This document shows, piece after piece, positions 1 through 9,557 of a DNA stretch of 64,000 nt. Position 1 is the first letter of the stretch, and each line of letters begins with the position of its first letter. A model generated the notes under the pieces. That model saw only the letters and a list, made by a program, of their open reading frames with translations, had not been told where the DNA came from and ran no database searches. The stretch comes from Streptomyces sp. NRRL F-6676 (GTDB taxonomy: Bacteria; Actinomycetota; Actinomycetes; Streptomycetales; Streptomycetaceae), in assembly GCF_000725625.1 (NCBI RefSeq), contig NZ_JOHS01000001.1, positions 248,001-312,000 on the forward strand, given 5' to 3'. A program made the translations under genes and the position numbers.

Positions 1-233
1 GCGCGCGGGGCGCGTCGAGCTCTGACGCGGAGCGTCGGGGGCGGGTGGGTTCGGCGGGTGCGGGTGCGGCGTGGCTGGTCGCGCAGTTCCCCGCGCCCCT
101 GAAAGGCGCCTGCGGGGCCATAGGAGCGCGGGGAACCGCGCGAGCGACCACGACCTACCCGCACCCGCCCACCTGCCGTACCCCCCCACCCGCCGTACCC
201 CCCACCCCCTTTGGCGATTCAAGGAGGCACACG
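1..233. other. Intergenic region before first gene
   Basis: No gene is recognised here. The first 45 bases may be the tail of something outside the window. Bases 76-150 form a long imperfect hairpin listed separately. Bases 170-210 are a C-rich tract in which a 'ccgtacccccc' unit occurs twice. A good ribosome-binding site (AAGGAGG, 220-226) lies just before the permease start at 234. Confidence 0.5.
76..150. repeat. Extragenic palindrome, Streptomyces REP-like
   Basis: The left arm TTCCCCGCGC (87-96) is perfectly complementary to GCGCGGGGAA (126-135). The flanks pair further: TGGTCGC (76-82) with GCGACCA (144-150), with one mismatch in between. The core 'CCCCGCGCCCCT' also occurs in the hairpin at 29678-29703. 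From general knowledge, similar palindromes are scattered between genes in many Streptomyces chromosomes. It could terminate transcription coming from the left, but no T-run follows. Confidence 0.5.
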
Positions 234-1622
234 ATGACGCACACCACCCAGGCCCCGCCCGGCAGGGCGAGCCGTAGTACCCGGGACCTCACCCGCGCCG
301 CCGTGTCCGGGTGGCTCGGTACGGCGATGGAGTTCATGGACTTCCAGCTCTACTCGCTCGCCGCGGCCGTCGTCTTCAACCAGATCTTCTTCCCGGACGT
401 CAGCCCCGCCATCGGCCTGATCGCCGCGATGGCGACCTACGGCGTCGGGTACGTCGCCCGTCTCGCCGGCGCCGTCTACTTCGGTCGCCTCGGCGACCGG
501 ATCGGCCGCAAGAAGGTGCTGTTCGTCACCATCGTGCTGATGGGCGCGTCCACCACCCTCATCGGCGCCCTGCCGTCGTACGCCACCATCGGCATCGCCG
601 CCCCGGTCCTGCTCGTCGCGTTCCGCCTGATCCAGGGCTTCGGCGCCGGCGCGGAGATCGCGGGCGCCACCGCGATGCTGACCGAGTACGCCCCGTCCGG
701 CCGCCGGGGACTGATCTCCTCCCTGGTCTCGCTGGGTACCAACTCCGGCACACTGGCCGCCTCCGGGCTGTGGGCCGTGCTCCTCGCCACCCTCTCCGAG
801 GACCAGATGCTCGCCTGGGGCTGGCGCCTGCCGTTCCTGTGCAGCTTCCTGCTGCTGCTCTTCGCCGTGTGGCTGCGCACCCACCTCAAGGAGAGCCCGG
901 TCTTCGAGCAACGCCCCGACGTGGTCGACGGCGTCGCGCTCTCCCGCGAAGAGCTGAAGGCCGACGGCGGTGCCGGGACGGAGTCCGGCGCGCACGCCCT
1001 GGAGGCCGGGCTGCGCCAGCGCAAGGGCCGGGCCTTCTTCCTCGCGCTCGGTCTGCGCTTCGGCCAGGCCGGCAACTCGGGGCTCATCCAGACCTTCCTG
1101 GTCGGCTACCTCGCCACCACCCTCATGGTGGACCGCTCCGTGCCCACCACCGCCATCGTCTACGGCTCACTGCTCGGTTTCGTCACCGTGCCGGTCGTCG
1201 GGCTGCTCGGCGACCGCTTCGGCCGCCGGCCCGTCTACCTCGCGCTGACCGCGCTCACCATGGTCGTCGCCGTGCCCCTGATGTACGTGATCGCCAACGG
1301 CGGCACCGTGGCGCTCACGATCGCGGTCGTCCTCGCCCTCAACATCGGTGTCCTCGGACTGTTCTCGCTGGAGAGCGTCACCATGGCCGAACTCTTCGGC
1401 TCCCGCACCCGGTTCACCCAGCTCGCCGTCGCCAAGGAGATCGGCGGCATGCTGGCCACCGCCGTCGGACCCGTCATCGCGGCGTCGCTGACCGCCGCCA
1501 CCCACCACTGGTGGCCGATCGCCGCGATGCTCGTCGGCTACTCCCTCATCACGCTCGTCTCCGCCTGGCTCTCACCCGAGACGAAGGGGCGCGACCTCGT
1601 CGGACTGGAGGACGCGGCATGA
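234..1622 (+). CDS. MFS permease, metabolite:H+ symporter (MHS) family
   Basis: This is a 462-residue proton-coupled symporter of the ShiA/ProP/KgtP-like MHS branch, which imports small organic acids or osmolytes. The sequence shows about 12 hydrophobic segments, the signature 'GRLGDRIGRKK' in the loop after helix 2, the repeat 'LLGDRFGRRPVY' after helix 8, and the MHS-typical N-terminal 'GTAMEFMDFQLY'. ATG 234 was chosen because AAGGAGG lies 7 bases upstream; an in-frame opening to base 45 is low-complexity and unlikely to be translated. The stop overlaps the next start (ATGA), so the dehydrogenase is co-translated and its substrate, perhaps idonate or gluconate, is the best guess for what is imported. 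A C-terminal 'SPETKGRDL' is typical of the family. The exact substrate cannot be read from sequence. Confidence 0.9.
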   Translation: MTHTTQAPPGRASRSTRDLTRAAVSGWLGTAMEFMDFQLYSLAAAVVFNQIFFPDVSPAIGLIAAMATYGVGYVARLAGAVYFGRLGDRIGRKKVLFVTIVLMGASTTLIGALPSYATIGIAAPVLLVAFRLIQGFGAGAEIAGATAMLTEYAPSGRRGLISSLVSLGTNSGTLAASGLWAVLLATLSEDQMLAWGWRLPFLCSFLLLLFAVWLRTHLKESPVFEQRPDVVDGVALSREELKADGGAGTESGAHALEAGLRQRKGRAFFLALGLRFGQAGNSGLIQTFLVGYLATTLMVDRSVPTTAIVYGSLLGFVTVPVVGLLGDRFGRRPVYLALTALTMVVAVPLMYVIANGGTVALTIAVVLALNIGVLGLFSLESVTMAELFGSRTRFTQLAVAKEIGGMLATAVGPVIAASLTAATHHWWPIAAMLVGYSLITLVSAWLSPETKGRDLVGLEDAA

Positions 1623-2677
1623 AGGCCGTCGTCGTACACGGTGCCGGTGATCTGCGCATCGACCAGCTGCCCGATCCGGTCCCCGGCCCCGGCGAGGTGC
1701 TCGTCGCCATGGAGTGGGGCGGGATCTGCGGCTCCGACCTGGCGTACTGGCGGCACGGTGGCTCCGGTACGGCCGTGCTCAAGCACCCCATGGTGCTCGG
1801 GCACGAGGTCGCCGGGCGGGTCGTCCGCACGGGGCCCGGTGTGCGCGGCTTCGAGGGCGGGCAGCCGGTCGCCGTCCATCCGGCCCGGGTGGTCGGGGAC
1901 GAGGTGCTGCCGGAGCGGATCGCCGGACGCACCAACCTCCATGCCCGGGTACGGTACTTCGGCTCCGCTGCCTTCGATCCGCACACCGACGGCGGGTTCA
2001 GCGAGCTCAAGGCCGTGCCCGCCGAGCAGCTCAGGGTGCTGCCGGACGGGGTGAGCACGCGTGACGGGGCGCTGGCCGAGCCGTTGGCGGTCGCGCTGCA
2101 TGCCGTGCGCCGTGCCGGCGATCTGCGGGGGCGGACCGTTCTGGTCAACGGGGTGGGGCCCATCGGGTCGTTGGTCGTCGCCGCGGCGAGGCTGCGGGGA
2201 GCGGGCGTCGTGGTCGCCGCCGACATCGCGGAACCCTCGCTCGGTATTGCCCGGGCGTTGGGTGCGGAGGAGGTGCGGAACACCGGGCGGGGCGAGCGGC
2301 TGCCGGAAGACGTGGAGGTGGTGTTCGAGGCGTCGGGGGCACCGGCCGCGCTCGGGCACGTGCTGCGGGCCACCGCGCGTGGGGGGACGGTGGTGCAGGT
2401 GGGAAATTTGCCGGGGACCGAGGTGCCCGCGGTGCTGGGGGAGTTGGTGACGCGGGAGATCACATGGGTGGGGTCGTACCGGTTCGTCGAGGAGATCGGT
2501 GAGGCGTTGCGGGCGTTGGGGGAGGGGCTGGATCTGTCGCCGTTGGTGACGCACGAGTTCGGCATCGAGCGGGCGGGGGAGGCGTTGGCGGTCGCGGGGG
2601 ACCGGGGGAGTGGGAGCGGGAAGGTGATGCTGCGGCTCGGAGGTGGCGCGGGGGCTGTGGGGAGTGGGGTAGAGTAG
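1619..2677 (+). CDS. Zinc-type alcohol dehydrogenase, L-idonate 5-dehydrogenase-like
   Basis: This is a 352-residue medium-chain dehydrogenase that would oxidise a secondary alcohol of a sugar acid with NAD(P)+. The N-terminal catalytic domain carries 'GICGSD' (catalytic zinc Cys) and 'GHEVAG' (His-Glu). The Rossmann motif 'GVGPIG' sits near residue 182. The pattern 'FGSAAFDPHTDGGFSE' is close to L-idonate 5-dehydrogenases. Oddly, the lobe that normally holds four structural-zinc cysteines (residues about 90-115) contains none; it reads 'HPARVVGDEVLPERIAGRTN'. The gene overlaps the upstream permease by four bases (ATGA), so the two form an operon for one substrate. The stop codon coincides with a possible promoter (TAGAGT, 2670-2675) for the RNA that follows. 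Confidence 0.85.
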   Translation: MKAVVVHGAGDLRIDQLPDPVPGPGEVLVAMEWGGICGSDLAYWRHGGSGTAVLKHPMVLGHEVAGRVVRTGPGVRGFEGGQPVAVHPARVVGDEVLPERIAGRTNLHARVRYFGSAAFDPHTDGGFSELKAVPAEQLRVLPDGVSTRDGALAEPLAVALHAVRRAGDLRGRTVLVNGVGPIGSLVVAAARLRGAGVVVAADIAEPSLGIARALGAEEVRNTGRGERLPEDVEVVFEASGAPAALGHVLRATARGGTVVQVGNLPGTEVPAVLGELVTREITWVGSYRFVEEIGEALRALGEGLDLSPLVTHEFGIERAGEALAVAGDRGSGSGKVMLRLGGGAGAVGSGVE

Positions 2678-2832
2678 ATCTTGGAAGTGCCGCCGGGGTA
2701 ACCGGGCGGTGGATTCCAGGCGTTGGTCGTCCAAGGAAAGACGCCCCGCTTCCTGCGGGGAGATGCAGGTGCAAGGCCTGCCCAGCGCTCGGGTGAGGCC
2801 CGCTCCGACTGGTGTCGGGGCGGGCCTCTTTG
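2676..2832 (+). ncRNA. Candidate structured RNA ending in a terminator
   Basis: About 150 bases after the dehydrogenase stop fold into consecutive hairpins. CCCCGC/GCGGGG (2741-2758) and GCAGG/CCTGC (2764-2780) are perfect, and GGCG-TTGG pairs with CCAA and CGCC around 2717-2743. The series closes with a strong GC hairpin and TTT (listed separately). A TAGAGT box at 2670-2675 could serve as a -10 element. The motif GCAGGTG...CCTGCC superficially resembles ribosomal-protein L10 leaders, but no ribosomal gene follows. It may be a small RNA, an attenuating leader or only a structured 3' UTR; I cannot assign a family. Confidence 0.4.
2795..2832 (+). terminator. Intrinsic terminator before the riboswitch
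   Basis: The arms 2795-2809 and 2814-2828 pair over 15 bases with one G-U wobble around a 4-base loop (TGGT), followed by TTTGTGT. This separates the upstream operon or RNA from the B12 importer transcript. Confidence 0.75.
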
Positions 2833-2904
2833 TGTCCCGCGTCCGCGCGGCGGAGGCGCGGCTTCGATACGGTTCCGCTCCCCAGCGACGGGCCCCGAGG
2901 GCGG

Positions 2905-3125
2905 TCTTGTACGCTGCGGGGGCCAGTCGTGCCGCACCATGGCCAGGGAATCCGGTGGGAATCCGGAGCTGACGCGCAGCGGTGAGGGGGACGGGCGGGG
3001 CATCTCTACGCCACTGGGAGTGGGCGGGTGCCGGCGGTGGCGCCGCCGGTGTCGACCTCTCCTCGGGAAGGCGCCTCGTCCGGACGAACCCGAGTCCGAA
3101 GACCTGCTGGCACCTCCGCGTCCGT
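2905..3125 (+). promoter_or_regulatory. Cobalamin riboswitch
   Basis: The conserved elements of the cobalamin (B12) aptamer appear in order: AGGGAA-CCGGTG-GAATCCGG (2945-2965), GCTGACGCGCAGCGGTGA (2968-2985), the B12 box GCCACTGGG (3010-3018), GGGAAGGCG (3065-3073) and GAGTCCGAAGACCTGC (3092-3107). It lies about 60 bases before a B12-type substrate-binding protein gene. CGCCTCG (3072-3078) inside the aptamer is exactly complementary to CGAGGCG (3174-3180) at the ribosome-binding site, suggesting translational control. Outer boundaries are approximate. Confidence 0.93.
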
Positions 3126-3184
3126 GCGCGGCGGAAGTCCACCGGCCAGGCTCCGCGTTCGAGCCCCGACAATCGAGGCGTTCC

Positions 3185-4198
3185 ATGTTCCGTCGTGCCG
3201 TGCTGTTCGTCGCCCCCGTGCTTCTCGTCACCGCATGCGCCGGCTCCGGCGTCCCGGGCGGCGGGGACACCGAGGGCTCCGTCACCCTCACCAACTGCGG
3301 GCACAAGGTGACCCTGAAGTCGCCGCCGCGGCGTGCCGTCTCCCTCAACCAGGGCACCACCGAGATCCTGCTCGCCCTCGGTCTCGCCGACCGCATGGCC
3401 GGGACCGCCACCTGGACCGACCCCGTGATGAAGGGGCTGGAGAAGGAGAACGCCACCGTGTCGCGGCTGGCCGACAACAACCCCTCCTTCGAGAAGGTGC
3501 TGGACGCCGAACCCGACTTCGTCACCGCCTCGTTCGTCTCCACCCTCGGCAAGGGCGGCGTCGCCACCCGCGGCCAGTTCGAGGAACTCGGTGTGCCCAC
3601 CTACGTCTCGCCCTCCGACTGCGCCGCCGGCAAGGACAACGACAGCGGCGGCGACGGCTCCCGCAGCACACCGCTCACCCTCGGCACCGTGTACGGGGAA
3701 ATACGCGACCTGGCCCGTGCCTTCGGCGTCGACGAGCGTGGGGAGAAGCTCGTCGCACGGCTCGAGAAGCGGGTCACGGACGCCACCGACGGGCTCGACG
3801 CCTCCGGGGTCTCCCTCATGTACTGGTTCGCCAACTCCCAGTCGCCCTACCTGGCCGGCTGCTGCGGCGCCCCCGGCATCATCACCCGTGCCGTCGGCGC
3901 GGAGAACGCCTTCGACGACACGCACGACGAGTGGCCGCAGATCAACTGGGAGACCGTCGCCGACCGCGACCCGGACGTCCTGGTCATCGGTGACCTGACG
4001 CGCACGTCGCAGACGGCGGAGTCCGCGCGGGCCAAGATCCGGTTCCTGGAGAGCAACCCCGCCACCCGCAATCTCACCGCCGTCCGCGAGAAGCGCTACG
4101 TCCGGCTCAGCGGGCAGGCGATGAACCCCTCGCTGCGCACCGTCGAGGGCATCGAGCAGGTCGCCGCCGGGCTGCGCGACTTCGGGCTCGTGAAGTGA
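3185..4198 (+). CDS. BtuF-like ABC transporter substrate-binding lipoprotein
   Basis: This 337-residue lipoprotein would capture cobalamin or a corrinoid outside the membrane for the permease and ATPase encoded next. The signal peptide ends in the lipobox 'LVTAC' with the lipidated Cys18. The body matches the TroA/BtuF helical-backbone fold: 'RAVSLNQGTTEILLALGLADRMAGT' near the start, then 'EPDFVTASF', and 'VADRDPDVLVIGD' in the second lobe. An insertion with Cys and Ser/Gly (residues about 140-160) may be a surface loop. ATG 3185 was chosen because the lipoprotein signal begins immediately and a cobalamin riboswitch precedes it. The stop overlaps the permease start. Iron-siderophore binding is the alternative for this fold, but the riboswitch argues strongly for B12. 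Confidence 0.88.
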   Translation: MFRRAVLFVAPVLLVTACAGSGVPGGGDTEGSVTLTNCGHKVTLKSPPRRAVSLNQGTTEILLALGLADRMAGTATWTDPVMKGLEKENATVSRLADNNPSFEKVLDAEPDFVTASFVSTLGKGGVATRGQFEELGVPTYVSPSDCAAGKDNDSGGDGSRSTPLTLGTVYGEIRDLARAFGVDERGEKLVARLEKRVTDATDGLDASGVSLMYWFANSQSPYLAGCCGAPGIITRAVGAENAFDDTHDEWPQINWETVADRDPDVLVIGDLTRTSQTAESARAKIRFLESNPATRNLTAVREKRYVRLSGQAMNPSLRTVEGIEQVAAGLRDFGLVK

Positions 4199-5204
4199 GC
4201 GCGCGCGTCACGCTGTTGACGGGCGGCGGGCTGCTCGCGCTGGCCGTGTCGGTCGCGCTCGCCGTGACCATCGGGCCCGCCGACATCTCGACGGGGGACG
4301 TGTGGGCGTCGGTCGCCTCGCACGTCGGCCTGGGGGAGAGCGGGCTCGCGCCGCTGCGGGACGGCATCGTGTGGAATCTGCGGATGCCGCGCACGCTGCT
4401 GGCCGCGGTGTGCGGGGCGGGGCTCGCGCTGTGCGGGGCGGTGATGCAGTCGCTGCTGCGCAATCCACTGGCCGACCCGTTCGTCCTCGGTGTGTCCTCC
4501 GGTGCCTCCACCGGGGCGGTCGCCGTGGTCGTCCTCGGGGTGGGCGGGGGAGCGGTGTCGCTGTCGGCGGGCGCGTTCGTCGGGGCGCTGCTGTCGTTCG
4601 GCCTGGTGCTGCTGCTCAGCCACAGCCTGGGCGGCAGCACGGACCGGGTGGTGCTCTCCGGGGTCGCCGCCATGCAGCTGTTCTCCGCGCTGACCTCCTT
4701 CGTCGTGCTGACGTCGGCGGACGCCGAGACCACCCGGGGTGTGCTGTTCTGGCTGCTCGGCTCGCTGACGGGCGCGGGCTGGTCCGAGGTACTGCTGTGC
4801 TCCGGCGTCCTCGGCGTCGTCCTGCTGGTCTGCCTCGGTCACGCCCGCACCCTGGACGCGTTCGCCTTCGGCGAGGAGGCCGCCGCCGGGCTCGGCGTAC
4901 GGGTGGCCCGCGCCCGCCTCGTCCTGCTGTGCGCGACCGCGCTCCTCACCGCCGCCCTGGTGAGCTGTGCCGGGGCGATCGGCTTCGTCGGCCTGGTGCT
5001 GCCGCACGCCACCCGGGTGCTCACCGGCTCCGGGCACGCCCGGCTGCTGCCCGTCACCGCGCTGGCGGGCGCCGTCTTCCTGGTGTGGGTGGACACCGCG
5101 GCCCGTACGGTGCTCGACCCGCAGGAGGTGCCGGTCGGCGTGGTCACCTCCCTCCTCGGCGTCCCGGCCTTCGTGGCCGTGCTGTACCGGGACCGGAGGA
5201 AGGC

Positions 5205-5208
<4 letters not shown>
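4195..5208 (+). CDS. BtuC/FecCD-family ABC transporter permease
   Basis: This 337-residue membrane protein with about ten hydrophobic segments forms the translocation channel of the B12 importer. The family signatures are visible: 'WNLRMPRTLLAAVCGAGLALCGAVMQSLLRNPLADPFVLGV' split around residues 60-105, 'SLTGAGWSEV' near 185, and 'GAIGFVGLVLPHATR' near 265, which forms the coupling-helix region. GTG 4195 is the start, overlapping the upstream stop as GTGA; the next gene overlaps as ATGA. Expression is presumably repressed by B12 through the upstream riboswitch. It is full length for the family. Confidence 0.93.
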
Positions 5209-6004
<796 letters not shown>

Positions 6005-6014
<10 letters not shown>

Positions 6015-7519
6015 CCGGGGTGGGTGTGACTGTGGGACACCTCGGGCGCGCAGGGGTCGCGCTTCTCCGCCCGGCGGTCCCGCAGCCAGTCGAGCACGGC
6101 CAGGACCAGCGCGCCCAGCATCGGCAGCAGGCCGGACCCGATGGCGACCGCGACGGCGGTGCGGTAGTGATGGCCGGCGTGCCCCAGCACCATGTAGAAC
6201 AGCCCGGGCAGGGCCGCCGTACCGACGGCTCCGCCCAGTCGCTGCCCGGTCTGGAGCGCGCCCCCGGCGGCGCCCGCCATCCGCACCGGCACGTCCCGCA
6301 GCGTCATGGTGATGTTGGGCGAGATGACGCAGCCACTGCCCAGGCCGCCGACGAGGAGCGCCGGGGCCGCCCACCACACCGCGGCCCCGCCGGACACCAG
6401 CCGCAGCACGGCGACCGCCGTCCCCAGGCCCGCCACCACACCGACGAGCCCGCACACCGTCAGCAGCCGGCCGAGCCGCTCCACCAGCCGCCCGGACACC
6501 ACCGCGCCGAGCGCCGAACCGAGGGCGAACGGGGTCACCGCGAGCCCGGAGCGCAGCGGCGAGTAGCCCTCGCCGTTCTGGAAGAACAGCGCGAACACCA
6601 GCCACACCCCGCTGAAGCCCACGAAGTACAGGGTGGCGATGGCCGCCCCCGCCGCGTACCCGCGGGTGGAGGTGACCAGCCGGGGATCGAGCAGCGGCTG
6701 CCCGTCACGGGCGCCGACCCGCCGCTCCCAGCGGGCGAAGGCCACCAGCAGCGCCACACCGACGAGGAACAGCCACCACAGCCGCCGTACGCCGCCGGAC
6801 TCGGCCATCACCAGCGGCAGCATCACGGCCAGGACGCCCGCGCCGAGCAGCGCGATCCCGGGCAGGTCGAGCCGTTCGCGCCGGCCGGGCTTCACATGGG
6901 GCAGCAGGCGCAGGCCGAGCACGAGCGCGAGGGCGCCGACCGGCACATTGAGGTAGAACAGCCAGCGCCAGCCGTCCTCCCCGCCGGCCAGGGTGAGGAC
7001 CAGTCCGCCGACCACGGGGCCGATCGCGCTGGAGATGCCGACGGTCGCCCCGAACAGGCCGAACGCCCGGCCGCGTTCGGCGCCCCGGAACAACTGCTGG
7101 ATGAGCGCCGAGTTCTGCGGCGCCAGACAGCCGGCGGCGGCGCCCTGCGCCAGCCGGGCCACCACCAGGAGCGTCACGCTGGGGGCCGCGCCCGCGGCCG
7201 CGCTGCACAGCACGAAGGCGGTGAGGGCCAGCAGGAAGATGCGGCGCCGGCCGAGGGCGTCCCCGAGCCGGCCGGCGGCGACCAGGACCAGGGCGAACGT
7301 CAGCGCGTAGCCGGAGACCACCCACTGGATGGCCGGGGCCGAGGTGTGCAGCTCGCGCTGCATGGAGGGCAGGGCGACGGCGACGATGGTGACGTCCAGC
7401 AGGCTCATGAAGCCGGCCACCAGGGTCACCGACAGGGCCTTCCACCGCCTGGGGTCTGCCCCCTCGGCCGTGTCCGCGGGGTGTCCGCCCCGTTCCTCCG
7501 CCTGCGCGCGCACGCCCAC
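6005..7519 (-). CDS. MFS exporter, DHA2 (EmrB/QacA-like) family
   Basis: This is a 504-residue drug:H+ antiporter with about 14 hydrophobic segments. Motifs include 'FMSLLDVTIVAVALPS' in helix 1, 'GRLGDALGRRR' after helix 2, and motif C-like 'AIGPVVGGLV' in helix 5. GTG 7519 was chosen because AAAGGGA lies about 7 bases upstream; an in-frame opening to 7594 adds an Arg/Pro-rich stretch unlikely to be translated. The tail is His-rich ('HSHTHPGQ'), which is not usual. It lies tail to tail with the B12 ATPase and 70 bases from a second exporter of the same family, transcribed in the same direction. The substrate is unknown. Confidence 0.85.
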
Positions 7520-7663
7520 CCGAGCTCCCTTTCGCCGTCGCGGCACCGGCCGCGGGGTGTCCGTACCCCGCGGCCGGTGGGCCGCGCTCCACATTCCGCG
7601 ACGGGTATCCCGTGACCACGTCCTACACTCCCGTCCACCGCGGTCACGGGCCAGGGCGGGCGG

Positions 7664-9271
7664 TCAGCCGGCCTCGGCGTGCTCCTCGGAGCGGGACTCC
7701 TCGGCGGCCCGCCCGTCCGCCGCGCGGGCCTTGCGGCCCGGCAGCACCGCGAGGACGATCAGCGCACCGGCGGCCATGATGATCCCGCCGACCAGGCTGG
7801 TGTGCGCCACGCCGTGGGCGAAGGCCTCGTGCACCGCGTCGACCAGGGCCTGGGCCTGCTGGGGGCCGCCGCTCGGGTCCTTGGCGACCTGTCCGGCGAC
7901 CGCGAGCCCGCCGCCCACCGACTCCCCGGCGGCGTCCAGCGCGGCGGCCGGCAGCCGTCCGCCGATCAGCTCGCCCAGCCGGTCCTGGTACGCCGTGCCG
8001 AGGAGCGAACCGAGGACGGCGATGCCGAGCGCGCCGCCCAGCTCCAGCGAGGTGTCGTTGGCGCCGCCGCCCACGCCCAGCTCCGACTCCGGGAACGAGC
8101 CCATGATCGTGTCGGTGGCGGGGGAGACGCTCAGTCCGATGGCGAAGCCGAGCAGCAGCAGCGACGGCACGAAGTCGGCGTAGGTGGCGTCCGCGCCGAT
8201 CGTGGTGAGCAGGAAGACGCTCACCGTGCCGATGACCATGCCGGGCACCACCGTCGCCTTCACCCCGAGCCGCGGGGTGAGCCGGCCGGTCACGGCGGCC
8301 CCGACGAACACCGCGCCGGCCAGCGGCAGCAGCCGGACGCCGGTCTCCAGGGGGCCGTAGCCGAGGACGAATTGCAGGAACTGCGTGAGGTAGTAGATCG
8401 AGCCGTAGGCGCCGAAGAAGAAGAACAGCACCGCGATCATCGAGCCCGCGAAGGGGCGCCGGGTGAACCGGCGGACGTCCAGCATGGGGTGCGGGTGCCG
8501 CAGCTCCCACAGGGCGAAGGCGACGAGACCCACGCCCGCGACCGCGGCCGCCGTGACCGGTCCGGCGCCCCAGCCGAAGTGCGGGCCCTCGATGATGGCG
8601 TACACCAGGGCGCCGACGGAGACGATGGACAGCAGACCGCCCACGTAGTCGATCCGGCCCATGTCCCGCGCCCGGGACGGCGGGACGAGGACGAGCGCGC
8701 CGAGCACGGCGACGACGGCTATGGGCACGTTGACCAGGAACGTCGAGCCCCAGGCGTGGCTCTCCAGGAGCCGTCCCGCGACCAGCGGGCCGACCGCGAT
8801 GGCCAGCCCCGAGGTGGCGGTCCAGGCGGTGATCGCCCGGGTCCGCTCCCCCTTGGGGAAGACCGCGACCAGCAGCGAGAGCGTGGCCGGCATGACCACG
8901 GCCGCGCCCACACCCATGACCGCGCGGGCGGCGATGACCAGTCCGGTCTCGTGCACCAGGCTGCCCATCACCGAGCCGCCCGCGAAGATCAGCAGCCCGG
9001 TGACGAGCGCGCCCCGGCGGCTGTACTTGTCACCGATCGCGCCGAGCACCAGCATCAGCGCGGCGTACGGGACGGTGTAGCCGTCGATGACCCATTGCAG
9101 GTCGCTGCTGCTGAGATGCAGATCGGCGGTCATGTCCGGGGCGGCGACGATCAACGACGTGTTGGCCATGACCACGAGCAGCAGGCTCAGGCACAGCACG
9201 AGCAGTGCCCACCAGCGCCGTGGGTAGGGCCCGGTCATCTTCTCCACCGGTGTGTTCGCCATGAGCGGCAT
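7664..9271 (-). CDS. MFS exporter, DHA2 (14-TMS) family
   Basis: This 535-residue protein is a second DHA2 antiporter, with 'SLIVAAPDM' in helix 1, 'GAIGDKYSRRGA' after helix 2 and 'AIAVGPLVAGRLLE' in helix 5. It is close to the actinobacterial exporters that give resistance to quaternary amines, dyes or antibiotics. ATG 9271 has GGAG six bases upstream; a TTG at 9289 is possible but lacks a site. The upstream 285 bases contain an AT-rich promoter with repeats. No dedicated regulator lies next to it in the usual divergent position; the nearest is the GntR gene at 9558, which more likely serves the operon to its right. Confidence 0.87.
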   Translation of the reverse strand: MPLMANTPVEKMTGPYPRRWWALLVLCLSLLLVVMANTSLIVAAPDMTADLHLSSSDLQWVIDGYTVPYAALMLVLGAIGDKYSRRGALVTGLLIFAGGSVMGSLVHETGLVIAARAVMGVGAAVVMPATLSLLVAVFPKGERTRAITAWTATSGLAIAVGPLVAGRLLESHAWGSTFLVNVPIAVVAVLGALVLVPPSRARDMGRIDYVGGLLSIVSVGALVYAIIEGPHFGWGAGPVTAAAVAGVGLVAFALWELRHPHPMLDVRRFTRRPFAGSMIAVLFFFFGAYGSIYYLTQFLQFVLGYGPLETGVRLLPLAGAVFVGAAVTGRLTPRLGVKATVVPGMVIGTVSVFLLTTIGADATYADFVPSLLLLGFAIGLSVSPATDTIMGSFPESELGVGGGANDTSLELGGALGIAVLGSLLGTAYQDRLGELIGGRLPAAALDAAGESVGGGLAVAGQVAKDPSGGPQQAQALVDAVHEAFAHGVAHTSLVGGIIMAAGALIVLAVLPGRKARAADGRAAEESRSEEHAEAG

Positions 9272-9557
9272 CGAGGGCTCCAGAAGCAACGTGAGCGTCG
9301 GGCAATTAATTACCCATCGATGTGCAGATTAGTTTGTTGCTCATGGGTGTGCAAATAGAGCGGGCCGACGAGAGCGCCGGACGTCGGCACCTGGGTCGGG
9401 GCATGGGCTTCGTGCGCGTCGGAGCTGTGCGCCGAAGGGGAGAGCGGCGGGCCCGGCTTCCAAGGCGGTGACGGCTTCCTCGGCCCGCTTCCGGCTGCCG
9501 CGCGGGGAGACGCGGGGGGCGAGGTCCGCCGCGGCGACGCCGTCCGCGGGCATGTCC
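9272..9557 (-). promoter_or_regulatory. Promoter region of the DHA2 exporter
   Basis: Bases 9300-9360 are markedly AT-rich for this genome. They contain ACCCAT (9312-9317) facing ATGGGT (9343-9348) and a direct repeat TGTGCA (9321-9326 and 9348-9353), a plausible operator and promoter for the exporter. Bases 9360-9557 contain only a short Arg/Ala-rich open frame that I do not consider a gene. Confidence 0.4.

Noticed and set aside
2676..2832. Assignment of the structured RNA as a ribosomal L10 leader
   Set aside because: The GCAGG/CCTGC element is similar, but no rplJ follows and the rest of the motif is not clear.
1538..3925. Long minus-strand open frame of 795 residues antisense to the dehydrogenase and B12 region
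   Set aside because: It has no domain and is Arg/Pro/Gly-rich; it crosses a riboswitch and two well-supported genes. Such antisense openings are expected from high third-position GC.
9341..9553. A 70-residue minus-strand frame before the DHA2 exporter
   Set aside because: It lacks a ribosome site and recognisable composition, and runs into the exporter promoter.
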